A program made the position numbers and the translations under genes. From assembly GCF_016907795.1 (NCBI RefSeq), contig NZ_JAFBCR010000001.1:2728001-2792000 (forward strand): a stretch of 64,000 nt of DNA, given 5' to 3'. The notes under the pieces are model-generated. The model was not told the DNA's origin. It ran no database searches and was given only the letters and a program-made list of their open reading frames with translations. Positions 8,947-17,129 of the stretch are shown piece by piece. The DNA comes from Kocuria palustris (GTDB lineage Bacteria; Actinomycetota; Actinomycetes; Actinomycetales; Micrococcaceae). Numbering within the stretch: position 1 is the first letter of the stretch; the number at the start of each line of letters is the position of its first letter.

Positions 8947-9531
8947 TCAGATCCACATGGCCGGATCGATGTAGGCGGCTGGATCCACCAGCGGCTCCTG
9001 CTTGTCCGGGGTGCGGGCGCGGGCCTTGCCGGGAATGCCGGTGACCACCGAGTCCTTCGGGACGTCCTTGACGACCACCGAGTTGGCGCCCACGGCCGAG
9101 CCGCTGCCGATCTCGATGTCGCCCAGGACCTTGGCGCCGGCGCCCACGGTCACGCCGTCGCCGATCGTGGGGTGGCGCTTGACCTTGGCCAGCGACGTGC
9201 CGCCCAGGGTCACGCCCTGATACAGCATGACGTCATCGCCGATCTCTGCGGTCTCGCCGATCACGATCCCCATGCCGTGGTCGATGAAGAACCGGTGCCC
9301 GATGGTGGCGCCCGGGTGGATCTCCACGCCGGTCAGGAAGCGCCCGATCTGGGAGACCGTGCGGGCCGCGCCCTTGGTCTGCTCCCGCTCCCAGAGCCGA
9401 TGCGAGAGGCGATGCAGCCAGATGGCATGCAGCCCCGAGTAGTTCACGACGATCTCGACGTCCGAGCGGGCGGCGGGGTCGAAGGCGCGCGCGGTGTCGA
9501 TGTCCTCGCGCAGTCTGCTGAGAAAGCTCAC
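8947..9531 (-). CDS. cysE: Serine O-acetyltransferase
   Basis: Makes O-acetylserine from serine and acetyl-CoA, the first step of cysteine synthesis. The 194-residue product is the short EpsC-like form. Hexapeptide repeats forming a left-handed beta helix run through [28 protein letters not shown], with catalytic histidines in HPGATIGH and DHGMG. GTG 9531 is preceded by AGGAG. It lies downstream of cysK on the same strand, separated by 220 bases, so the two cysteine-synthesis steps are adjacent. Confidence 0.93.
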   Translation of the reverse strand: MSFLSRLREDIDTARAFDPAARSDVEIVVNYSGLHAIWLHRLSHRLWEREQTKGAARTVSQIGRFLTGVEIHPGATIGHRFFIDHGMGIVIGETAEIGDDVMLYQGVTLGGTSLAKVKRHPTIGDGVTVGAGAKVLGDIEIGSGSAVGANSVVVKDVPKDSVVTGIPGKARARTPDKQEPLVDPAAYIDPAMWI

Positions 9532-9754
9532 GGATCTCCTCATCGAAGCGTCACCGGGCGGGCGGAGCCCGGCGGGGCGGTGGGTCCAGCGGCATCCGTC
9601 CCGGCCGGCAGGGACCGAGGGGAGATCGCAGGAGGTCGGGGAAGGCGACGGACCCGCCGCTCGTCGACCCCGTCGAAGGCAGGGAGGGGAGCACGCGGGT
9701 CCGTCGGGACCGTACCGCGCCGGTGCTCGGCGCGGTCCGAGGTCGCTGCGGGGA

Positions 9755-10690
9755 TCAGCCCCGGATGTCCTCGTACAGGACGGTGGAGATGTAGCGCTCG
9801 CCGAAGTCGCAGACCACCGTGACGATCAGCTTGTCGCGGTTCTCCTCCTTCTTGGCCTCCTCCAGCGCCGCGAAGACGTTCGCGCCGGTGGAGATGCCGC
9901 CGAGGATGCCCTCCTTGGTGCCGAGCTCACGAGCCACGCGGACGGCGTCGTCGACCTCGACGTCGTAGACGTCGTCGTAGACCTCGCGGTCCAGGACGTC
10001 CGGGACGAAGTTGGCGCCCAGGCCCTGGATCTTGTGCGGGCCGGCCTTGCCCTGCGTGAGGATCGGGGAGTCGGCTGGCTCGACGGCGACCACGCGCACA
10101 TCCGAGTTCTGCGACTTGAGGTAGGAGCCGGCGCCCGTGATGGTGCCGCCGGTGCCGATGCCGGCGACGAAGACGGCGACCTGGCCGTCGGTGTCCTCCC
10201 AGATCTCCGGGCCGGTGGTCTCGCGGTGGACCTTGGGGTTGGCCTCGTTCTCGAACTGGCGGGCCAGGATGGCGTTGTCCGAGGACTCGACGAGCTCGCG
10301 GGCCTTCTCGACCGCCCCGCGCATGCCGTCGGCACCCGGGGTCAGGACGATCTCGGCACCGTAGGCGCGCAGCATGGCGCGGCGCTCGGTGGACATGGTC
10401 TCCGGCATGGTCAGGATGACCTTGTAGCCGCGGGCCGCCCCGACCATGGCCAGGGCGATGCCGGTGTTGCCGGAAGTGCCCTCCACGATGGTGCCGCCGG
10501 GGCGCAGCTCGCCGGAGGCCTCGGCGGCGTCGACGATCGCGCGGCCGATGCGGTCCTTGACGGAGTGTGCGGGGGAGTAGAACTCGAGCTTCACGGCGAC
10601 GTTGCCGGGGAGGTCCTTGTCGAGCTCGTTGAGGCGCACCAGCGGGGTGCCGCCGATGAGCTGGGTGACGTTGTCGTGGATCTTGCCCAT
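9755..10690 (-). CDS. cysK: Cysteine synthase A (O-acetylserine sulfhydrylase)
   Basis: PLP enzyme that combines O-acetylserine with sulfide to give cysteine. Over 311 residues it shows [11 protein letters not shown], the PLP lysine in SVKDRIG (about residue 45), the substrate loop [12 protein letters not shown], the phosphate-binding [10 protein letters not shown] and the C-terminal GISTGAN. The start ATG 10690 has AAGGAA upstream. The 223 bases between it and cysE contain no recognisable gene. Confidence 0.96.
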   Translation of the reverse strand: MGKIHDNVTQLIGGTPLVRLNELDKDLPGNVAVKLEFYSPAHSVKDRIGRAIVDAAEASGELRPGGTIVEGTSGNTGIALAMVGAARGYKVILTMPETMSTERRAMLRAYGAEIVLTPGADGMRGAVEKARELVESSDNAILARQFENEANPKVHRETTGPEIWEDTDGQVAVFVAGIGTGGTITGAGSYLKSQNSDVRVVAVEPADSPILTQGKAGPHKIQGLGANFVPDVLDREVYDDVYDVEVDDAVRVARELGTKEGILGGISTGANVFAALEEAKKEENRDKLIVTVVCDFGERYISTVLYEDIRG

Positions 10691-10807
10691 GATGATTCCT
10701 TCCGAAGGGGATCTGCGGTGCCCTGGCAGCCGCGGTGAGACGGCATCCGTGTGCGGGGCGATCGGACTCTGCTCGAGCCTAACGGCCGAGGCCGCGGCGC
10801 CTGCGAG

Positions 10808-11341
10808 TCACGAGGTGGTCAGAAACTCTGCGTAACCTTGCCGGACCTTGGCCAGCTTGGGATTGATGACGAACTGGCAGTACCCGTTGTAGGGCTGGCG
10901 GGCGTAGAAGTCCTGGTGGACCGGCTCGGCCTCCCATACGGTGCCCAACGGCTCGAGCGTGGTCACGATCGGGCGCTCGAAGTTCGGGGCCATCCGCTCG
11001 ATGGCCTCCTGGAAGAGCTGCTGCTGCTGCTCGTCGGCGTAGAACATCGACGAGCGGTACTGCGGACCCTCATCCGCTCCCTGGCGGTTCAGGCTCGTGG
11101 GATCGTGCGAGGTGAAGAACAGATCCAGGATGATCTCGGGGGAGACGACCTCCTGGTCGAAGCTCACCGCCACCGCCTCGGCATGGCCGGTCTGACCGGA
11201 GCAGACCTGCTCGTAGGTCGGGTGGCTCACATGGCCGCCGGTGTAGACGGAGACGACGTCGCTCACGCCGCGGGTCTTGCGGTAGATGGCGTCGAGGCAC
11301 CAGAAGCAGCCGGCGCCCAGGACGTAGGTCGTGGTGGTCAT
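10808..11341 (-). CDS. msrA: Peptide-methionine (S)-S-oxide reductase MsrA
   Basis: Repairs oxidised methionine in proteins and free methionine S-sulfoxide. The 177-residue protein has the hallmark GAGCFWCLDAIY near residue 9 with the catalytic cysteine, then VVSVYTGGHVSHPTYEQVCSG and the C-terminal YARQPYNGYCQFVI. It fits the one-domain MsrA without fused MsrB. With the upstream cysteine genes on the same strand it forms a sulfur/redox group. Confidence 0.95.
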   Translation of the reverse strand: MTTTTYVLGAGCFWCLDAIYRKTRGVSDVVSVYTGGHVSHPTYEQVCSGQTGHAEAVAVSFDQEVVSPEIILDLFFTSHDPTSLNRQGADEGPQYRSSMFYADEQQQQLFQEAIERMAPNFERPIVTTLEPLGTVWEAEPVHQDFYARQPYNGYCQFVINPKLAKVRQGYAEFLTTS

Positions 11342-11475
11342 GGTCGGTGGAACCTTCCTCGCGGCCTCGGTATTCCTGCGCTCGACCTCCTGCCGATCCG
11401 GCCTCGGGAGGGTCCCAGCGGTGAGGTCCCGACCGGCCGGGCGCGCTGTCGTCGTCTCCTCCTAGACTCGGTGCC

Positions 11476-12375
11476 ATGAGCGAGATCCCCACGCTGGCAG
11501 AGGTCGTCGACGCCGCGGATCGGCTGTGGCCGCTGCGCACGCAGCAGTCCTGGGATGCCTCGGGGCTGATCGCGGGGCGACCGGAGGCCCCCGTGCGCCG
11601 GATCCTGATGGCCGTGGACGCGGTGACGCCCACCGTCCAGGAGGCCGTGGAGACGGAGGCAGATCTGCTGCTGACGCACCATCCGCTGCTGATGCGCGGG
11701 GTGTCCACGGTGGCCGCTGACACCTACAAGGGACGGGTGCTCCACGAGCTGATCGAGCGCCGGATCGGGCTGCTGGCCTGCCACACCAATGCCGACGCCG
11801 CGCGCGACGGCGTCTCCGATGTCCTGCTGCGCGCCTGTGGCGTGGAGCGGATGCAGCCCCTCGAGCCGTCGTCGGAGGATCCGGAGATCGGGATCGGCCG
11901 TGTGGGCGACCTGGACGAGCCCGTGCGCCTCGTCGAGCTCTCCCAGCGGCTGGCCGCCGTGATCCCGCCGACCGCCCAGGGCGTGCGCGTGGCAGGGGAT
12001 CCCGACCGGATGATCCGCCGCGTGGCGGTGTGCGGCGGCTCGGGGGACTCTCTGTTCGAGACCGTGCGGCGTGCCGAGGCGGATGTCTACGTCACCGCCG
12101 ATCTGCGCCATCACCCGGCTTCGGAGGCGCGTGAGACCGCACTGACCGGCGACGGCTCACCGGCGCTGATCGACCTCTCGCACGCGGCCAGCGAGTGGTT
12201 GTGGCTGCCCGTGGGCGCGGCCGCGCTGCAGGAGGAGCTCTCCGCGCGCGGGTTCCGGGCCGAGGTCCGGGTCTCGGGGCGTCGCAGCGACCCCTGGGAC
12301 TTCCGGGTGCCCAGCCCGCACGAGCCCCCGCAGGACGTGTGGGAGCCGAGCCGATCGACAGGAGTCGCATCATGA
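11476..12375 (+). CDS. NIF3-like dinuclear metal-centre protein
   Basis: A 299-residue member of the NIF3/YbgI family, which forms hexameric toroids with a two-metal centre and is suggested to be a GTP cyclohydrolase I type 2-like or hydrolase protein; its exact reaction is not settled. Metal ligands are visible in LLTHHPLLMRGV (two His), GLLACHTNADAA and the C-terminal DLSHAASEW. The stop overlaps the next start as ATGA, typical of the conserved NIF3 - zinc-ribbon gene pair in actinobacteria. Confidence 0.9.
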   Translation: MSEIPTLAEVVDAADRLWPLRTQQSWDASGLIAGRPEAPVRRILMAVDAVTPTVQEAVETEADLLLTHHPLLMRGVSTVAADTYKGRVLHELIERRIGLLACHTNADAARDGVSDVLLRACGVERMQPLEPSSEDPEIGIGRVGDLDEPVRLVELSQRLAAVIPPTAQGVRVAGDPDRMIRRVAVCGGSGDSLFETVRRAEADVYVTADLRHHPASEARETALTGDGSPALIDLSHAASEWLWLPVGAAALQEELSARGFRAEVRVSGRRSDPWDFRVPSPHEPPQDVWEPSRSTGVAS

Positions 12376-13103
12376 CCACCGCCGCCCCCGAGCAGTTCGA
12401 GGCGCTGCTGGCGCTGCAGTCCCGCGATTCTCGCGCTGCGACCCTGCGCGAGCAGCTCACGGTGCTTCAGAAGGAGCCCGAGCTCGTGGAGTCCCTCAAG
12501 CGCCAGCGCGCCGCCGTCGCCAGGGCCAAGGAGCTGCAGGCCCGGGGCGCTGAGCTGGTGGGCGCCCGGGACGCCGCCCATCAGAAGGTCGATGGCCTCC
12601 TCGCCCGGCTCGAGACGGAGCGTGCCCGGCGCGATGCCGGCGGATCCGCCAAGCAGGTCTCGGCCCAGACCCGGCAGATCGAATCGCTGACCGGGCAGGT
12701 CGAGAAGGCCCGTGCCGGGGCCGAGCGCGCCGATCAGGAGCTGGCCGCCTTCCAATCCCAGCGCGACGAGCTGATGCCGCGGCTCAAGGCCGCAGATGCC
12801 GATGCCCGCGCGCGCGTGGGTGCGGCTCAGGAGTCCGGCAAGCAGCTGCGGGAGGAGCTGGCCGGGCTGGATCAGGGCCGGCAGGACGCAGTGCTCGCCG
12901 TGGGCAACGATCAGCTGGTGGCGCGCTACGAGCGGATCCGCGGCGGCGGCACGGGACGGGAGAAGATCGCGGCGGCGCGTCGTCAGGCCTCGGCCTGCGG
13001 AGCCTGCGGCAGCCCCATGAGCCCCGCGGAGGTCTCGGCCCTGGAAGCCGATCCGCAGACGGTGGCCGCCTGCGCCGACTGCGGCGCGATCCTGGTGCCC
13101 TGA
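12372..13103 (+). CDS. Coiled-coil protein with C-terminal C4 zinc ribbon
   Basis: A 243-residue protein: residues 1-190 form a long coiled coil rich in Glu, Lys, Ala and Gln, then a C4-type zinc ribbon with ACGACGSPMSP and ACADCGAILVP as the two CxxC knuckles. This family is conserved next to NIF3 in actinobacteria and likely binds nucleic acid or a partner protein; function unproven. Start ATG 12372 overlaps the NIF3 stop. Confidence 0.88.
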   Translation: MTTAAPEQFEALLALQSRDSRAATLREQLTVLQKEPELVESLKRQRAAVARAKELQARGAELVGARDAAHQKVDGLLARLETERARRDAGGSAKQVSAQTRQIESLTGQVEKARAGAERADQELAAFQSQRDELMPRLKAADADARARVGAAQESGKQLREELAGLDQGRQDAVLAVGNDQLVARYERIRGGGTGREKIAAARRQASACGACGSPMSPAEVSALEADPQTVAACADCGAILVP

Positions 13104-13135
13104 GAGCGCTTGCGGAGGTGCCGGAGCGGGGATGT

Positions 13136-13516
13136 CGAGGGACAGGACGGCCTGTGAGCCGGGTTCTGTGCACGTGCCCGGTCGCCCGGGGCACGGCGGT
13201 GATCATCCATCTAGGCCCATCGTTGCCGATGGGCTCGAGCGGCCTACCCGGATGCAGGACGAGCAGCCCTGTTGCACCCTGTCTGACCTTGCTCCGAACG
13301 GGGTTTGCCTAGCCGCACCGGTCGCCCGGTGCGCTGGTGGTCTCTTACACCACCCTTTCACCCTCACCGCACGGCGTGCCGTGGGCGGTCTGCTCTCTGT
13401 GGCACTTTCCTGCGGGTCTCCCCGAGTGGCCGTTAGCCACCGTTCTGCTCTGCGGAGCCCGGACTTTCCTCGAGGCGCACATGGCGCCGCGCGATCACCC
13501 GGCCGTCCTGTCCAGC
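13136..13516 (-). ncRNA. rnpB: RNase P RNA, bacterial class A
   Basis: Catalytic RNA that processes the 5' ends of tRNA precursors. On the minus strand I read the universal GAGGAAAGTCCGGGC motif (around 13461-13475), then the conserved AGGGTGAAAGGGTG-type core, and GAACCCGGCTCACAGG near the 3' end. The ends pair as P1: GGACAGGACGGCCG near 13512 with GGCCGTCCTGTCC near 13140. About 380 nt. It faces the zinc-ribbon gene convergently. Confidence 0.93.
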
Positions 13517-13554
13517 CGACCACTGTACCCGTCTGCGGCCGATAGCATGCTCGG

Positions 13555-14346
13555 ATGCTGATCCTGCTGCCGCCCTCCGAGACCAAGACCCGGCCCGGTT
13601 CCGGGGACCCGGTCCAGCTGCAGGAGCTGTCGCTGCCGCAGCTCGACGACGACCGCCTGAGAGTCCTGGCGGCTCTCGAGAAGGTGAGCGGGCAGCGCAA
13701 TGCGCTCGAGGCGCTGGGCGTGGGGGCCTCGCTCGCACCGGAGGTGCAGCGCAACCTGTCGCTGCGCACCGAACCGGCCGCACCGGCGCTGCAGATCTAC
13801 ACCGGGGTGCTCTACGACGCGCTCGGGGCCCAGTCGCTCACCGCCGAACAGCGCCGGGTCGCGGAGGACTCCGTGGTGGTGATCTCGGCCCTGTGGGGTG
13901 CGGTGCGGCCCACCGATCGGATCCCCGCCTACCGGCTGTCCATGGGCACTGCCCTGCGGGGGCTGGGCAAGCGCGAGCCGGTGAAGCTGTCGTCGTTCTG
14001 GAAGCCGCGGCTGCGGGAGGCGCTGGGTCCAAAGGCCGAGGGGCAGCTGATCATCGACTGCCGCTCCTCGGCGTACTCGACAGCCTTCGCCGCCCCGTCA
14101 GAGACCACCGTGGCCGTCCGCGCAGTCACTGTCTCCGACGACGGCCAGCGCAAGGTCGTCTCGCACTTCGCCAAGCACACTCGCGGGGAGCTGGCGCGTC
14201 ACGTGCTGGAGCAGGTCGCCCAGGGCCGCCGCGTCGAGACGGCCCAGGAGCTCGCCGAGGCGGCCGGCACCCGGTGGCGCGTGGAGCTGGAGGAGCCGCA
14301 GGGCAAGCGCCCCGGTCAGCTCACGGTGGTGCTGCCCGCAGCTTGA
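13555..14346 (+). CDS. Peroxide stress protein YaaA-like (DUF328)
   Basis: A 263-residue YaaA-family protein, linked in E. coli to limiting intracellular iron and oxidative DNA damage during peroxide stress. Visible family features: start MLILLPPSETK, the middle LYDALGAQSLTAEQ and SALWGAVRPTDRIPAYRLSM, then FWKPRL and IDCRSSAYSTAF. It follows rnpB divergently with little space. Confidence 0.88.
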   Translation: MLILLPPSETKTRPGSGDPVQLQELSLPQLDDDRLRVLAALEKVSGQRNALEALGVGASLAPEVQRNLSLRTEPAAPALQIYTGVLYDALGAQSLTAEQRRVAEDSVVVISALWGAVRPTDRIPAYRLSMGTALRGLGKREPVKLSSFWKPRLREALGPKAEGQLIIDCRSSAYSTAFAAPSETTVAVRAVTVSDDGQRKVVSHFAKHTRGELARHVLEQVAQGRRVETAQELAEAAGTRWRVELEEPQGKRPGQLTVVLPAA

Positions 14347-14506
14347 GCACGGCGCCGTCGAGCTGTGCATGGAGGATCGTGGGCCGCTCCTGATCCTGTC
14401 CGGATCCTGAGCGCGGGCGGGCGGTTCAGGGAGGGGGAGGCGGGCGCGTCTGGACATCCCACATCCGGGTCTACGCTGTCGGCCATGCCGATCGCCCCGG
14501 CGCCCC

Positions 14507-15292
14507 GTGCGCTCGCCGAACCTGTCGCCCCCCGGGCATCGGACCCCTCAGTCCGTGGGCATGTACTTCGCCCTGGGACACTCCACCGTGGTGTTCGCAG
14601 CCGCGGTGCTGGTGGTCGTTTCCGCACGGTGGGTGGGCCTGACAGGAGACTCCCCGGTGCGCACTGCGCTGGGCGTGTGGGGCGCTGCCTTCTCCGGGAT
14701 CACGCTGGTGGTGCTGGCAGCGATCAACCTGCGGACCCTGCACACGCTGATCCGAGCCTCGCGCCGAGCCGAGGAGAACGACCCGGCAGGAGCCGCTGGT
14801 GCGCTGTCCCGGATCCTGCGGCCCGCGCTGCGACGGGTGGACCGGCCGTGGCACATGTACCCGGTCGGGTTCCTCTTCGGACTGGGATTCGACACTGCGA
14901 CCGAGGTCTCCCTGCTCATCCTGGCCGCCGGGGGCGCCACGGCAGGCGTCCCGTGGTGGGTGGTGCTGCTGCTCCCGCTGGCGTTCACCTCCGGCATGTG
15001 CCTGCTGGACTCCGCCGACGGGATGTTCATGGCCCTGGCCTACCGCTGGGCTCTGGAGCGGCCCGAGCGCAAGCTGAGATACAACATTGTCATGACCGCG
15101 GTCTCCGTGTGCTTCGCCGCCGTCATCGGCGTGCTGGGGCTGATGAGTCTGCTCGGGGAGCTGGGAGTCACCGCCTTCACCTGGACGGACGCGCTGTCGC
15201 TCGAGTGGTCCGGGGTGGTGGTGCTGGGGCTCTTCGCGGCGCTGTTCGCCGGTGCCGTGCTGCGGTGGCGGCGCGGGGTACGTCGGGTCTGA
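14507..15292 (+). pseudogene. N-truncated nickel/cobalt transporter (NiCoT, HoxN/NixA family)
   Basis: The 261 codons encode several membrane segments of a NiCoT permease: SVGMYFALGHSTVVFAAAV, then GFLFGLGFDTATEVSLLIL and SGMCLLDSADGMFMALAY, which correspond to conserved signatures of TM3, TM5 and TM6. The essential first part with the HX4DH metal motif of TM2 is missing. A short peptide MPIAPAPRALAEP in another frame at 14485 may be the old N-terminus, suggesting an out-of-frame deletion. Metal transport is unlikely. Confidence 0.7.
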
Positions 15293-15357
15293 GCCGACCT
15301 GCTCCTCTTGCCTTCCGGCAGGGGCCTTTCGGGAGACCGCCGCTGCGACAGGGCGGG

Positions 15358-15930
15358 TCAGTGCCCGAAGGGGTCCTCGTCGATGCCGGGGGTCCAGGTG
15401 GTCCCGGCCTCGCGCCAGCCCTCGCCCTTCAGAGCCTTCCTGGCCTTGCGGGACCACTTCTCGTCCAGGCGGTCGACGTAGAGCTTGCCGTCCAGATGGT
15501 CGTACTCGTGCTGCATCACGCGGGCGAACCAGCCGGTGGCCTCCCAGGCGATCGGCTGGCCGTGCGGGTCGAAGCCTGCGATGCGCACCCACTCGGCCCG
15601 CTTGAGCGGGAAGCTGTAGCCGGGCACGGACAGGCAGCCCTCGGCCTCCTCATCGGGGTCCGGACGCTGCTCGGAGATCTTCCCGACCGTGAGCACCGGG
15701 TTGATGATCTCCCCGCGGTTCGGGGCGTCATCGTCGTTGTCGAACACGAAGGTGAAGATCCGCAGACCCACACCGATCTGAGGGGCGGCCAGGCCGACGC
15801 CGTGGGCTGCGTCCATGGTCTCGTGCATGTCGGCGATCAGCTCGCGCAGCGAGTCGTCGAACTCCGTGACCTTGGCGGCCGGGCGGTGCAGAACGGGATC
15901 GCCGGTGATCACGACGGGGCGGACGGACAT
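15358..15930 (-). CDS. def: Peptide deformylase
   Basis: Metalloenzyme that removes the formyl group from nascent N-terminal methionine. All three motifs are present in the 190 residues: GVGLAAPQIG (about 44-53), EGCLSVPGY (about 96-104) and QHEYDHLDG (about 139-147), supplying the metal ligands Cys and two His plus the catalytic Glu. The C-terminal extension to DPFGH is typical of actinobacteria. Confidence 0.95.
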   Translation of the reverse strand: MSVRPVVITGDPVLHRPAAKVTEFDDSLRELIADMHETMDAAHGVGLAAPQIGVGLRIFTFVFDNDDDAPNRGEIINPVLTVGKISEQRPDPDEEAEGCLSVPGYSFPLKRAEWVRIAGFDPHGQPIAWEATGWFARVMQHEYDHLDGKLYVDRLDEKWSRKARKALKGEGWREAGTTWTPGIDEDPFGH

Positions 15931-16103
15931 GCAGGGGCTCCTGGAGCTGGCGGGACGGTGGGGCGGCCGTGCGCGGCGGCGGCCCCGATCCTACCGGGCG
16001 AGCCGGCCGCCCACCGGAACCGGGGGTCCACCGGATCGGGCACGGTCCGGCTCCGTCCATCAGCCTGCTGTCTGTTCCCAGGTCCGTGTGTCAGATTAGG
16101 GCC

Positions 16104-17129
16104 ATGACCTCTGAGCCTGCCCCCATCCTCGATGACATCGCCCAGGCCGTGGGCGGCACCCCGCTGGTGCGCATGTCCCGGCTGTTCGACGGCCATCCGG
16201 CCGAGGTGCTCGCCAAGGTCGAGTCCCTGAATCCCGGGGCCAGCGCCAAGGACCGTCCGGCACTGGCCATGCTGCGCGATGCGCTGGACTCCGGGCGACT
16301 GGCCCCCGGCGGGACCGTGGTCGAGTCCAGCTCCGGGAATCTGGGGATGGCCCTGGCCCGTGCGTGCTCGGCGCACGACGTGCAGTTCGTGTGCGTCGTG
16401 GACACCCGGGCCAACCGCTCGACGATCGCGGCGATCCGAGCGCTGGGCGGACGGATCGAGCTCGTGGAGCATCCGGATCCGGCCACGGGCGACCTGCTGA
16501 CCGCCAGGCTGGCCCGCGTTCAGCAGCTGCTGCGGGAGATCCCCGGGGCGGTGAACCTGCACCAGTACGGCAATCCGGCGAATGCGGGCGCCCACCGCGA
16601 GGGGACCATGCGCGAGATCGCCGAGGCCATGCAGCACCGCGTCGACGACGTGGTCGCGGCCTGCTCCACGACCGGCACGATCGGCGGCTGCGCCTCCTAC
16701 ATCCAGGAGCACGGGATGCGCACCCGCGTGATCGCCGTGGACGCACAGGGCAGCGTGCTGTTCGGCGGGACGGCCGGGGCACGACGCCTGCCGGGGATGG
16801 GCGCCGGATTCGTGACCGACCTGTCGCGCCGGGTCCAGCCCGATCAGGTGCTGCGGGTCAGCGAGATCGAGTGCGTGGCCGGCGCGCGCCTGCTGGCCAG
16901 GCGCGAGGGCATCCTGGCCGGGGCCTCGACCGGGGCGGTCGTGCACGCCGTGGCCTCGCTGCTGCCGCAGCGACCGGACGATGCCCGGATCGCCATGCTC
17001 GTGCACGACGGCGGCATGCCCTACCTGGACACGATCTACGACGACGAGTGGGTGCGCACCGTCCTGGGAGCCTCCCCGCAGCAGGTCGAGGAGGCCGTGC
17101 AGGCTCTGCAGGAGCGGACGCGTGGCTGA
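16104..17129 (+). CDS. PLP-dependent cysteine-synthase-like enzyme, SbnA-type
   Basis: A 341-residue beta-replacing PLP enzyme. It has GGTPLVRM, the PLP-lysine region PGASAKDRPAL, ESSSGNLGMALA and the phosphate loop CSTTGTIGG. The loops differ from cysK at 9755-10690 and resemble SbnA, which joins O-phosphoserine and glutamate on the way to 2,3-diaminopropionate. Its stop overlaps the next gene by 8 bases, so it is coupled to the FAD-enzyme/decarboxylase fusion. The three activities suggest a small amino-acid-derived metabolite such as a metallophore building block. The substrate is inferred. Confidence 0.78.
   Translation: MTSEPAPILDDIAQAVGGTPLVRMSRLFDGHPAEVLAKVESLNPGASAKDRPALAMLRDALDSGRLAPGGTVVESSSGNLGMALARACSAHDVQFVCVVDTRANRSTIAAIRALGGRIELVEHPDPATGDLLTARLARVQQLLREIPGAVNLHQYGNPANAGAHREGTMREIAEAMQHRVDDVVAACSTTGTIGGCASYIQEHGMRTRVIAVDAQGSVLFGGTAGARRLPGMGAGFVTDLSRRVQPDQVLRVSEIECVAGARLLARREGILAGASTGAVVHAVASLLPQRPDDARIAMLVHDGGMPYLDTIYDDEWVRTVLGASPQQVEEAVQALQERTRG

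Noticed and set aside
14365-16107. 580-codon plus-strand open frame
   Set aside because: Crosses the NiCoT fragment and the deformylase in a different frame or strand; coincidental.
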